The notes under the pieces are model-generated. The model was not told where the DNA came from, searched no databases, and saw only the letters and a list, made by a program, of their open reading frames with translations. From positions 209,316-245,287 of the forward strand of contig NZ_BNDS01000004.1 of the NCBI RefSeq assembly GCF_014656545.1: DNA of 35,972 nucleotides. The letters run 5' to 3'. The position numbers were made by a program, and so were the translations under genes. Each line of letters starts with the position of its first letter. Within the stretch, counting starts at the first letter, position 1. This stretch comes from Neobacillus kokaensis. GTDB lineage: Bacteria > Bacillota > Bacilli > Bacillales > Cytobacillaceae. This document shows positions 1 through 8,689 of the stretch, one piece after another.

Positions 1-243
1 ATTGGAACAATATGGGTCCCCTCTTCATTCGTGCTGCTTATTCTACATCATCTAGGATCTTTTCTACGTAATCCAAGCTTAATTCTACGTAATTCCACTG
101 CTATTCTACAAAAATTGGAACAATATGGGTCCCCTCTTCATTCGAGCTGTTTATTCTACATCATCAAGGATCTTTTCTACGTAATTCAAGCTTAATTCTA
201 CGTAATTCCACTGCTATTCTACAAAATTTGGAACAAAAGTGGC
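1..243. repeat. Tandem 113-bp repeat with 21-bp phased TTCTAC motifs
   Basis: Two copies of a 113-bp unit (about 2-114 and 115-227) differ at only a few positions, and a third copy begins at 228 but diverges after about ten bases. Inside each unit the hexamer TTCTAC recurs at exact 21-bp steps: 41, 62, 83, 104 in copy one and 154, 175, 196, 217 in copy two. The hexamer is followed alternately by GTAATT and by A-rich sequence. The same family, inverted, occurs at 28980-29091. The element appears to end near 243, because the closing stretch with TTGGAACAAAAGTGG is shared in modified form with the other array. The left boundary may lie outside the window. No reading frame is evident and the function is unknown. 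Confidence 0.9.
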
Positions 244-294
244 AGATCGATTTGATACCTAAAACTTGCTCTACTTCTCATAGTTGAATAATGA

Positions 295-300
295 TATAAT
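295..300 (+). promoter_or_regulatory. Candidate -10 box for the AraC-type regulator
   Basis: A perfect TATAAT lies 113 bases before the start codon of the regulator gene. No good -35 hexamer is seen at 16-18 bases upstream, so the promoter may be weak or activator dependent. The region between 300 and 395 is AT rich with no other recognised signal. Confidence 0.4.
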
Positions 301-412
301 TAATTTTAGATAATTTAAATAATACTGATAAATCATACAACAACATAATGATAACTAAACTCTTCACGCTTTAACTCCAAAAATACACCTGATTTAGGAG
401 TGTCACACACAT

Positions 413-2656
413 ATGCTAGAAAGAATTCCTTTATTTTATAAATATCTTTTTTCTTATTTGCTCCTTCTTATTATTCCCATTTTAGTGATTGCCTTGTTTT
501 CCTATCAGCATTTTGTTCATATATTGAAGGAAGAAATTGTGCTGGGACAAGAGCAGACACTAAAACAAATGCGGGATACATTCGATATGAAAATGAAGGA
601 AATGAATACAATCTCCTATGAAATTTCCTCTAATCCGGAGCTGACACCATATCATTTAAAACAAAATTTATATAATGCTTTTGCCGCCAAGAGATTGTTA
701 AATTTTACAGTTGCAAACCAATTTGTCCAGAATGTCGTGCTGTATATAAAAGATGGAGAGTATATTTATTCAGCTGAAAGCACCTATTCGATTCCATTAT
801 TTACGGAGAAAATCTATCATTATAAAAATTGGACCCCGTCCCAATTCCGTCATGAACTAGATCATTTAGAGCATCCGGTATTTCGTCCCAGTGAAGAAGT
901 AGAGTCACCTTACTTAAAGAATAACCGTGCCCTTACCTATCTTGTCCCGCTTCCGCCAAATGGGATAAAACCATATGGAGCAGCTATTTTTATTATTGAT
1001 GAAGCAACAGTAAAAAAACTCCAGCAGGGAGTCATTGAAAAGGGCGACGGAAATACGATTATTTTAAATGAAAAGGGAGAAACCCTTTCAACGTTATATG
1101 ACGGAGATTATCTTAAAGAACCGTCCTTTTTATCATCCATACAAGGGACACAGCCAGGCTCACAAACGGTGGAAATACAAAATACCCCATATATTCTTTC
1201 AAGCGTGAAATCTAATTATACGGGCTGGACGTTTTTAACGATTATGCCAGAGAGCAAGTTATTAGAAAAGGTCAGTCAGGTAAAAGTACGTGCCCTTAGT
1301 GTATTGATCGTTAGTATAATCTTGGGCACCATTGTGATTTATTTCCTAATGCATATTAATTATCGACCATTACAGAAAGTTTTATTTTTCACAACAAATC
1401 ATTTGGGAAAAGCAATTAAAAATGTAAATGATATGCTACATGCCCTCTCCATTATTCATGAGAAGGAGCAAATCATCGAAAAGAAGTGGAAAAATAACCA
1501 GCATGTAATCAAAGAATATTTGCTATTGGAATTATTGCAAGGACAAACGCTGAATCTCGATAAATTTTATCATAGTGGAGAAGAAGTTGGATTATTTTTT
1601 AGAAATAAGCGTTTTTTTGTGCTTCGTTTTGAAATCAAGAATGAGGATACAGGAAATGAATCCATAATATCGCAATGGCTAAATGATGAATTAAATAGCA
1701 GATTTGAAAGTCATAAAGTGAAATTAACTGATGGGATACTAACGTACATTTGTGCATTGGAGACCGAAGACCCACATTTGAAAGAGTATTTATTTTTTGT
1801 CCATAGCAGCCTTTGGGGACTGTACAAGAAAAATATTACAGTCGGTGCAGGGCGCATCTATGAAGATCCAAATAAAATTGGTAAGTCTTATATGGAAGCG
1901 TCAACTGCCCTTGACTATAAACTAATTAAGGGGCAGAACCAGGTGATTTTCTTTGAAGACGTGATGCTTGAAAGTCATTTATTGGATTATTGGTATCCTA
2001 AGGAAGAAATAGAAACCTTACATTTATTAGTCAGCCAAGGAAATACCGTCAAAATCATCGAAATGATCCGAAGTATCCATAGAGAGGTTGAAAAGAACAG
2101 ACCACCATTACATATCGTCCGCTGTATCTGCTATGACATCATTAATTGCATCATTAAAAATGCCTGTTGGAAAGGACAGCGCTACCTTACCGATGTGAGC
2201 TATCCTGATATTGAAAAGCTATCCAAGTTCGATACATTACAGGACTTCGAACTATTAGTAAATGATATTTGCACCCGTTTATCTAATGCCAGCGAACATC
2301 AAAAGCCTACCTCGGAAAAGGGTTTAAGCGAAAAGGCCATCGCATACATCCACAATAACTACCAGGATCATCAATTTTCGGTAGAAGGAATGGCCGATGC
2401 TTTATCCGTATCACAAGCCTATTTAAAACGTTACTTTAAGCAGCAGACAGGGCAGACGATTACCGATTATTTGAGCTATTGCCGGATTGAGCATGCCAAG
2501 AAATTGCTGGAAACCAGTGATATCTCTCTAAAGGAATTAGTACAGGAAGTTGGGTACCATGATGTATCTAGCTTTATTCGCAAGTTTAAAAATGAAATGA
2601 AAATTACACCCGGAGAATTTCGTAAAATGAGTCTAATCAAAAGAAAAGCTGAGTAA
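413..2656 (+). CDS. Membrane-anchored AraC-family transcriptional regulator
   Basis: A 747-residue one-component regulator. A short cytoplasmic N-terminus leads into a membrane segment (about residues 12-33), a roughly 255-residue extracellular sensor region of the Cache-like type, and a second membrane segment (about 292-314). An intracellular linker follows, and then a C-terminal AraC/XylS double helix-turn-helix (about 639-740, with the family-typical KNEMKITPGEFRK ending). The start ATG has AGGAGTG ten bases upstream. Such proteins in Bacillaceae and Paenibacillaceae commonly sit beside LplABC-type sugar importers and activate them, and the importer genes follow here after a terminator. 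The sensed ligand is inferred to be an extracellular sugar or oligosaccharide; the sequence does not show which one. Confidence 0.88.
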   Translation: MLERIPLFYKYLFSYLLLLIIPILVIALFSYQHFVHILKEEIVLGQEQTLKQMRDTFDMKMKEMNTISYEISSNPELTPYHLKQNLYNAFAAKRLLNFTVANQFVQNVVLYIKDGEYIYSAESTYSIPLFTEKIYHYKNWTPSQFRHELDHLEHPVFRPSEEVESPYLKNNRALTYLVPLPPNGIKPYGAAIFIIDEATVKKLQQGVIEKGDGNTIILNEKGETLSTLYDGDYLKEPSFLSSIQGTQPGSQTVEIQNTPYILSSVKSNYTGWTFLTIMPESKLLEKVSQVKVRALSVLIVSIILGTIVIYFLMHINYRPLQKVLFFTTNHLGKAIKNVNDMLHALSIIHEKEQIIEKKWKNNQHVIKEYLLLELLQGQTLNLDKFYHSGEEVGLFFRNKRFFVLRFEIKNEDTGNESIISQWLNDELNSRFESHKVKLTDGILTYICALETEDPHLKEYLFFVHSSLWGLYKKNITVGAGRIYEDPNKIGKSYMEASTALDYKLIKGQNQVIFFEDVMLESHLLDYWYPKEEIETLHLLVSQGNTVKIIEMIRSIHREVEKNRPPLHIVRCICYDIINCIIKNACWKGQRYLTDVSYPDIEKLSKFDTLQDFELLVNDICTRLSNASEHQKPTSEKGLSEKAIAYIHNNYQDHQFSVEGMADALSVSQAYLKRYFKQQTGQTITDYLSYCRIEHAKKLLETSDISLKELVQEVGYHDVSSFIRKFKNEMKITPGEFRKMSLIKRKAE

Positions 2657-2693
2657 TTCCATCTACCATCTCAATGAATGCACCCTACCATTC

Positions 2694-2732
2694 AAAGCAC
2701 TCGATGCAAACTGGCATTGAGTGCTTTTTCTT
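2694..2732 (+). terminator. Intrinsic terminator after the AraC-type regulator
   Basis: A 14-bp stem (2694-2707 with 2714-2727, one G-T pair) and a six-base loop are followed by TTTTTCTTTCTT. It separates the regulator from the importer operon, so the two are transcribed separately. Confidence 0.85.
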
Positions 2733-2868
2733 TCTTATTGAACCTTATTTGTCGTGAAAACGAATATGCGAATTGTCTTATATTTTTAAAGAACATAGAG
2801 TAAAACCCATTAATACCAATATTCTAAATAAAGTGAATAATCTGCATACCATGTGTACATTTGGCATA

Positions 2869-2898
2869 TTTACGCAGATCCTTAAAACAAGCTATAGT
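2869..2898 (+). promoter_or_regulatory. Candidate sigma-A promoter of the sugar importer operon
   Basis: TTTACG at 2869-2874 and TATAGT at 2893-2898 are separated by 18 bases, 31 bases before the TTG start of the first permease gene. The weak -35 fits activation by the neighbouring AraC-type regulator, but no operator is proven. Confidence 0.4.
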
Positions 2899-2928
2899 GA
2901 AAACAATAATTTAAGGAGGTGACACCAT

Positions 2929-3903
2929 TTGCAAGTAAAAAAGTCCACAGAAATGATAGCGCCTACAAAAACGGTCATTGACCCTAAAAGAGGAAGGCTG
3001 GGATCTTTATGGAAAAGAATTATAACAAACTATGAACTTTATTTGTTTCTTTTACCAACCTTATTATATTTCACCATTTTCCATTACCTTCCCATGTATG
3101 GGATGCAAATTGCCTTTAAGAATTACCTTCCTATAAAAGGGATTTTAGAAAGTCCATGGGTTGGTTTTGAACACTTTGAACGCTTCTTTGCTTCCTATCA
3201 ATTTCTAACCGTTCTAAAGAACACCTTGTTGATTAATTTGTATCAGCTGCTGCTAGCGTTTCCAATTCCGATCATACTGGCATTGTTATTAAATCAGATC
3301 GGCAGCACAAAGTTTCGGAGAATGGTTCAAACCATTACCTATGCGCCTCACTTTATCTCTGTTGTGGTCATTGTTGGAATGCTGTATTTATTCCTATCGC
3401 CAATGAATGGATTATTAAATAACATTTTAGGTTTTTTAGGAATAGAGCCAATTTTCTTCATGGGGGAGCCAGGCTGGTTTAAATCGACCTTTGTCTTTTC
3501 AGGTATCTGGCAAAATGCCGGCTGGTCAATGATTATCTATTTAGCCGCCCTCTCATCAGTCAGTCCGGAGCTTCATGAAGCGGCAATTATGGATGGTGCC
3601 AGCAAGTTTCAAAGAATTGTGCATATTGATCTTCCAGCGATTATGCCTACCATTATGATCCTGTTAATTCTAGATGTAGGCAATTTCATGGCGCTTGGAT
3701 TTGAAAAGGTTTACTTAATGCAAAATGCTTTAAATATTGATTCCTCTGAAGTGATTCAAACATATGTGTACAAAACGGGGCTTTTAAATGCTCAGTACAG
3801 CTATGCAACCGCAGTGGGATTGTTTAATGCCATCATTAACTTTGTACTATTAATAGCCATGAACCAATTTGCCAAGAAAATGAAGCAAACTAGCCTGTTT
3901 TAA
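2929..3903 (+). CDS. ABC sugar importer permease, LplB/YteP-like
   Basis: A 324-residue inner-membrane permease with about six hydrophobic segments. The binding-protein-dependent transport EAA loop lies near residues 217-245 (HEAAIMDGASKFQRI...LP), which contacts the ATPase. The N-terminal extension and length are typical of the LplB/YteP branch of carbohydrate importers (CUT1). The start is TTG, with AAGGAGGT eight bases upstream. It is the first gene of a three-gene operon, followed four bases later by the second permease. No ATPase is encoded nearby; related Bacillus systems use a shared ATPase such as MsmX encoded elsewhere, and that is inferred here. The substrate is not predictable beyond a poly- or oligosaccharide breakdown product. 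Confidence 0.9.
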   Translation: MQVKKSTEMIAPTKTVIDPKRGRLGSLWKRIITNYELYLFLLPTLLYFTIFHYLPMYGMQIAFKNYLPIKGILESPWVGFEHFERFFASYQFLTVLKNTLLINLYQLLLAFPIPIILALLLNQIGSTKFRRMVQTITYAPHFISVVVIVGMLYLFLSPMNGLLNNILGFLGIEPIFFMGEPGWFKSTFVFSGIWQNAGWSMIIYLAALSSVSPELHEAAIMDGASKFQRIVHIDLPAIMPTIMILLILDVGNFMALGFEKVYLMQNALNIDSSEVIQTYVYKTGLLNAQYSYATAVGLFNAIINFVLLIAMNQFAKKMKQTSLF

Positions 3904-3916
3904 GGGGGTGAGACAC

Positions 3917-4804
3917 TTGAATACCATAAAAAAAAGCAAGGCAGATCGAATATTTGATGTTTTTAACTACAGCCTCATGTCACTCATTGTTTTAGCTGCA
4001 CTTTATCCACTGTATATCATTGTGATTTCATCGTTTAGTGACCCCTACGCAGTGAACAGCGGCAGTGTTTGGCTGTTTCCTAAAGGCTTCACACTAGAAG
4101 GGTATTTACGGATCTTTGAATACGATAAAATTTGGATGGGCTATCGGAATTCCTTATTCTATGCTGTAATTGGTACAGCAATAAATCTTAGTCTCACTCT
4201 TACAGCAGGCTATGCCCTTTCAAGAAGTGATTTAGTCGGCCGCAATATGATTATGTTCTTCATCGTGTTTACGATGTTTTTTGGCGGCGGCATTATTCCC
4301 TCCTATTTATTGGTGAAGGAATTAGGTATGGTGAATACCATCTGGTCCCAAGTCATACCAAATGCCGTTTCGGCATTTAACATCATTATCGCAAGGACCT
4401 TTTTTCAAACAACGATTCCAAAGGGACTGTTGGAAGCAGCACAGGTAGATGGATGTTCCACAACAAAGTTTTTCTTAAAAATCGTCCTCCCATTATCGGT
4501 GCCTATTATTGCTGTCATAGCCTTATTTAGTGCTGTTGCACATTGGAATTCGTATTTTCAAGCACTCATTTATTTACGAGATGAAAACTTGTTTCCTCTC
4601 CAAATTGTGTTGAGAGAAATATTAATTATGAATGAAGCACAAGGAGATACAATGATGCTTTCTTCAGATTCTGAACTGAAGGATTACGCTGAAATTATGA
4701 AATATGGGGCAATCATTGTAGCTAGCATACCTGTATTAGTCTTGTATCCATTTATACAAAAATACTTTGTTAAGGGCGTTATGATTGGTTCGATCAAAGA
4801 GTAA
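3917..4804 (+). CDS. ABC sugar importer permease, LplC/YtcP-like
   Basis: The partner permease, with six predicted membrane segments and an EAA loop around residues 168-195 (LLEAAQVDGCSTTKFFLKI). It ends in the MIGSIKE-type tail seen in the LplC/YtcP family. The reading frame is open from GTG at 3908, but that codon lies inside the ribosome binding site AAGGGGGTG. TTG at 3917, seven bases after it, is therefore the better start and gives 295 residues. It forms a heterodimeric channel with the preceding gene and is followed by the solute-binding lipoprotein after 21 bases. Confidence 0.9.
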   Translation: MNTIKKSKADRIFDVFNYSLMSLIVLAALYPLYIIVISSFSDPYAVNSGSVWLFPKGFTLEGYLRIFEYDKIWMGYRNSLFYAVIGTAINLSLTLTAGYALSRSDLVGRNMIMFFIVFTMFFGGGIIPSYLLVKELGMVNTIWSQVIPNAVSAFNIIIARTFFQTTIPKGLLEAAQVDGCSTTKFFLKIVLPLSVPIIAVIALFSAVAHWNSYFQALIYLRDENLFPLQIVLREILIMNEAQGDTMMLSSDSELKDYAEIMKYGAIIVASIPVLVLYPFIQKYFVKGVMIGSIKE

Positions 4805-4825
4805 TAAATAAAGGGGGAAAAGCAC

Positions 4826-6400
4826 ATGAAAAAAGCAGTTTTATTACTATTCATGGTTTTGATGTTGATTGTATCAGGTTGTACAAGCAATGAAGCGAGT
4901 AACAAGGCAAAGGAAGGGACTAACGATTTTAATAAAACGGGTTTGCCGATTGTAGATAAAAAAATCACCCTTAAATTTGTGACAGCAAAGACACCACAGC
5001 AGCAAAAGGCTACGGAAGAATTGCAAGTTGTAAAGGATTTCGAGAAAAAAACGAATGTCCATATTAATTGGGATGCCTCTTCCCAAGGCTACCTGGAAAA
5101 GAAAAATTTAATGTTTGCCAGCGGTGATCTGCCAGACGCCTTTTTTGGAAGCGGAAGCTTAAGTTCAACGGATTTAATCCAATATGGCACACAAGGCATG
5201 TTAATTCCGCTGCAAGATATGATTAACGATTACGCACCAAACATTAAGAATATCTTAGACAAATATCCCGATATCAAAAAGAAAATCACGGCTCCGGATG
5301 GAAATATTTATTCCATACCAATGGTTCATGCCGAACCGGCAAATGCCCTTCCAGATGTATTGTTTATTAATAAAGTTTGGTTAGACGAACTAGGGCTGGA
5401 GGTTCCCAAAACAACAGATGAATTTGAAAACGTGCTAAAGGCATTTAAAGCAAAAGATCCTAACATCATTCCATATAGTTTTCTGTATGGTAATTATGGG
5501 AATGGCATTTACTCCATTTATGGAGCATTTGGTGAAATTGACCGGTCCAGCCATATTTCCGTCAAAGATGGAAAAGTATCCTTTACGGCAACCGATCCTG
5601 GTTTTAAAGAGGCAACGAAGTATTTCAATCGGCTGTACAGCCAAGGTTTAATTGATCCTGAGGCATTGACGCACGATATTTCTGTGTACTTTTCAAAAGG
5701 ACGCGGAAAGGATTCGCCAAAATATGGAGCTTTTTCAGGATTTATTGCACCCAATGTCATTGGACCTGACTATGCTAAACAATATGTTCCTGTTCCTCCT
5801 TTAAAAGGACCTACTGGCATTCAGCAATGGAGAGAAGAAGATGAAATCGCGATGGCAAAAGGCGCCTTTGCGATTACCTCAGCCAATAAACACCCAGAGG
5901 TGACCATGCGTTGGATTGACGAATTGTATTCAGAAGAGAATTCCATCCAATGGACATTTGGACCGTTTGATTATAATATCAAGAAAAATTCTGATGGAAC
6001 CTATGAATATCTGGAATCCAAAGATGGTAAATCCTTCGATGAATTCAGATGTACGGAAGCACCTTGTTTCTCGTCTGCCAGAGCCCTTTTACCAGAAACG
6101 ATGGAAAAAATTAAACCGAATGAAAAGGACTCTACTAGACTTGAATATATGGAAATCTATAAACCATATTTGAAAAAGACAACCTATCCTGATTTATTCT
6201 TCTCGTTAGAGGATACACAAAAGTTAAATACGCTAACAACAGACATCCTTGAATTTGTTAATAAAAAACAAGCCCAATGGATCATTAACGGGAATATTGA
6301 CAAGGAATGGGACGATTACTTAAAGAAATTAAATGACATGGGCTTAAAAGAATTTATCGACATTTACCAAAAAAATTACGATCAATTCGAAGCCCAATAA
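4826..6400 (+). CDS. Extracellular solute-binding lipoprotein of the sugar importer
   Basis: A 524-residue protein with a lipoprotein signal peptide (lipobox LIVSGC, lipidated Cys19). The mature part is a large family-1 type binding protein of the LplA/YtcQ kind, about 100 residues longer than classical maltose-type binding proteins. The ribosome binding site is AAAGGGGGAAA before ATG. As the last gene of the operon it should sit on the outer face of the membrane and deliver its ligand to the two upstream permeases. The protein itself does not reveal the ligand; nearby secreted glycosidases are on the other strand and are not obviously co-regulated. Confidence 0.9.
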   Translation: MKKAVLLLFMVLMLIVSGCTSNEASNKAKEGTNDFNKTGLPIVDKKITLKFVTAKTPQQQKATEELQVVKDFEKKTNVHINWDASSQGYLEKKNLMFASGDLPDAFFGSGSLSSTDLIQYGTQGMLIPLQDMINDYAPNIKNILDKYPDIKKKITAPDGNIYSIPMVHAEPANALPDVLFINKVWLDELGLEVPKTTDEFENVLKAFKAKDPNIIPYSFLYGNYGNGIYSIYGAFGEIDRSSHISVKDGKVSFTATDPGFKEATKYFNRLYSQGLIDPEALTHDISVYFSKGRGKDSPKYGAFSGFIAPNVIGPDYAKQYVPVPPLKGPTGIQQWREEDEIAMAKGAFAITSANKHPEVTMRWIDELYSEENSIQWTFGPFDYNIKKNSDGTYEYLESKDGKSFDEFRCTEAPCFSSARALLPETMEKIKPNEKDSTRLEYMEIYKPYLKKTTYPDLFFSLEDTQKLNTLTTDILEFVNKKQAQWIINGNIDKEWDDYLKKLNDMGLKEFIDIYQKNYDQFEAQ

Positions 6401-6419
6401 GATGAGGCATACGTGAAAG

Positions 6420-6478
6420 AAGGGACGGTCTTCTCTCCTTTACCTAAGTAAAGGAAGCTGAAGAACCGTCCCTTGTTT
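6420..6478. terminator. Hairpin terminator between convergent operons
   Basis: A 10-bp stem AAGGGACGGT/ACCGTCCCTT (6420-6429 with 6465-6474) encloses a second stem CCTTTAC/GTAAAGG (6437-6443 with 6448-6454) and is followed by TTGTTTTCTT. It ends the importer operon (+) and probably also serves the convergent ABC operon (-). The GGGACGGT core is a common dispersed hairpin motif in Bacillaceae intergenic regions. Confidence 0.75.
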
Positions 6479-6480
6479 TC

Positions 6481-8667
6481 TTACCCAATATTTCGCTGAG
6501 CCATAGTTAAATTGTAATAGATGCCTTTTCTTTGCATCAGTTCTCTATGGGTGCCGATTTCAGCAATTTTCCCCTTCTCTAATACAAGGAGCCGGTCAGC
6601 ATTTCTTAGAGTGGAAAGCCGATGGGCGATGGCAATTGTTGTGCGGCTTTTCATAATCCGCTGCAGAGCCTCCTGTATAACAGACTCTGTATCAATATCA
6701 AGGGAGGCTGTCGCTTCATCCAAAATTAAGATACGTGGATTATGCAGGACAGCCCTTGCAATGGTAATCCGCTGCCGTTCCCCACCCGATAAATTATTGC
6801 CATTCTCCTCGAGTTTCGTATCGTATCCATCAGGAAGCTGGATGATAAAATCATGTGCATTGGCAATTTTAGCAGCCTGAATTACCTCTTCCATGGTTGC
6901 CTCTGGCTTAGAATAACGGATATTCTCAATGATCGAACCACTGAATAGTAAGGTTTCCTGCAGCACGACGCCAATTTGTGATCGTAAATCCTCCTGCTGG
7001 ATTTTTCTTATATCCATTCCATCAATTAATATTTCCCCTTCATTCACATCATAGAAACGTGAAACTAAATTAATTAGGGTCGATTTACCTGAGCCAGAAT
7101 GCCCCACAAGTCCAATCATTTCCCCTGGCTTGATTTCAAAATTAAGATTTTTTAAAACTGGCTCATAAGACTTATATCCGAAGGTAACGCCACAAAATTG
7201 AACATTCCCATGGATGGAGTGTTTCACGGAATGTTTTGTATCAAGGATTTCTGGCTCTTCGTCGATGACAGAAAATACCCGGTCAATGGCTATGACCGCA
7301 TTTGCAATCCATCTGGGCATATTCATTAACCATGCCAGGGGACCAAATATCATACTGGCATAGCCAGTAAATTGGACGAGTTCCCCCAAGTTTAACGTCC
7401 CCTTTAAAATCATATGACACCCAACTAATAAAACAAAATAGGTACCAAGTTGAAGTAAATAGGTAGAAACAGGTGCTAATATGCTATAAATCTTCTCAGC
7501 ATGAACCGCTGCGGCAGCATATTCACTATTATATTGGCGAAATCTCTTAATCTCGCGGCTTTCTTTGCCAAACATTTTGACGACCCGGATACCGCTGAGG
7601 ACATCATGCAAATAGGAATTGGCTTTATCGTTAACCTGCCACTGCTTTCGAAACAGCCTGTTTAACACGCGTCTCCAAATAGTAATTTGCAAATAAGCCA
7701 CAAGCGGGGCCGGAACCAACACGATTAATGCCAATTTCCAGTCTGTATTTAATAATAGGAACGTAACCGATACTAACATAATGAATTGGTAAATAGCGGT
7801 TGTAAAAATTTCTTGAATAAGATGCTGAATTCTTCCTGTGTCGGCCATGATTCGATTCATCAGGTCGCCTGCACGCTGGGATGTCAAAAATCCGAGCGAC
7901 AGGCTTTGAATTTTATCATACACAAGCTTTCGCAAATCAGCCGCAATGGTCGAGCTGACCGTTGCCATCACTCGTCCCTTCGCTACATTAAGAAGTTCTC
8001 CCGCAGCAAGCCCAAAAAGCATTCCAAATATTGCAAGAAAAAACAATGACAGACTAGGACTTTCCCCTGGCTGCGGCTGCAGGGATGAGTTGACGAGAAG
8101 CTTCTGGAAATACGGCCCGGTTAAAGCAACAACCAGCGTGAGAAAGAGAATAAAAAGACCTAAGGAAAGTTTCTTCCAATGTGATTTTGAAACATCTAAA
8201 AGCCGCTTTAAAACGGCTGCTTTATTCATACATTTAGGACAAAGCCGTGTACCTGGTAAAAGACCGCCTCCGCAACGAGGACAAACCATTTCCGTTTCAT
8301 TATTATAGATTCGTATTTTGCTGCCTTCAGCCATGTAGTTTAAGATTTGAGCGATATAAGCAAACCTGGCCACATGCTGCATAGATATTCTTACTATCAA
8401 ACGTTTTGTATGGTCTTGCGTCGCTTCAAGAATGGCGTTACCGATTAACGGAACAACGTTATAATCGCAGGCATCTGCAATTCGGCAGCTTTCAATCAGC
8501 TCTCCATTTTGAATATAAGCCCATTTCTCCTTACCAACGACAAAATACCCCAAGGTCCTTTTCCCCTCAAGCGAAAGGTCGGCTGGAACACAATAGTGTA
8601 TCCTTTCCCCTACTGCAAGACGAGCGGCAAGTTGATCCTGTTCTGAAAGTTCATAATTTAAATTCAT
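6481..8667 (-). CDS. ABC half-transporter with PH-like N-terminus and zinc ribbon (second subunit)
   Basis: 728 residues. Residues 1-125 form a small mixed fold resembling PH-like domains. A four-cysteine zinc ribbon follows (Cys129, 132, 143, 146), then a six-helix type I exporter membrane domain (about 165-450). The ATPase domain has Walker A GHSGSGKST near 524, signature LSGGERQR near 626, and Walker B ILILDEAT with the catalytic Glu. Both the order and the linker resemble the first subunit encoded upstream, so the two likely form a heterodimer. It starts 22 bases after the DUF1854 gene with AAGGAAGG as ribosome binding site. The export-type fold is clear; the cargo is unknown. DUF1854-linked ABC proteins in proteobacteria are annotated with cyanophycin genes, but no cyanophycin synthetase gene is present in this window. 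Confidence 0.88.
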   Translation of the reverse strand: MNLNYELSEQDQLAARLAVGERIHYCVPADLSLEGKRTLGYFVVGKEKWAYIQNGELIESCRIADACDYNVVPLIGNAILEATQDHTKRLIVRISMQHVARFAYIAQILNYMAEGSKIRIYNNETEMVCPRCGGGLLPGTRLCPKCMNKAAVLKRLLDVSKSHWKKLSLGLFILFLTLVVALTGPYFQKLLVNSSLQPQPGESPSLSLFFLAIFGMLFGLAAGELLNVAKGRVMATVSSTIAADLRKLVYDKIQSLSLGFLTSQRAGDLMNRIMADTGRIQHLIQEIFTTAIYQFIMLVSVTFLLLNTDWKLALIVLVPAPLVAYLQITIWRRVLNRLFRKQWQVNDKANSYLHDVLSGIRVVKMFGKESREIKRFRQYNSEYAAAAVHAEKIYSILAPVSTYLLQLGTYFVLLVGCHMILKGTLNLGELVQFTGYASMIFGPLAWLMNMPRWIANAVIAIDRVFSVIDEEPEILDTKHSVKHSIHGNVQFCGVTFGYKSYEPVLKNLNFEIKPGEMIGLVGHSGSGKSTLINLVSRFYDVNEGEILIDGMDIRKIQQEDLRSQIGVVLQETLLFSGSIIENIRYSKPEATMEEVIQAAKIANAHDFIIQLPDGYDTKLEENGNNLSGGERQRITIARAVLHNPRILILDEATASLDIDTESVIQEALQRIMKSRTTIAIAHRLSTLRNADRLLVLEKGKIAEIGTHRELMQRKGIYYNLTMAQRNIG

Positions 8668-8689
8668 AACAGCCTTCCTTTTTAATTCA

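Noticed and set aside
1..243. CRISPR-like array
   Set aside because: The conserved part is only six to ten bases at 21-bp steps and the larger repeat is a direct 113-bp duplication. There are no 25-37 bp repeats with unique spacers and no cas genes.
2755..2768. cre-like site TGAAAACGAATATG before the sugar importer
   Set aside because: The left half matches the CcpA consensus but the right half lacks the CA end and the central T, so support is too weak.
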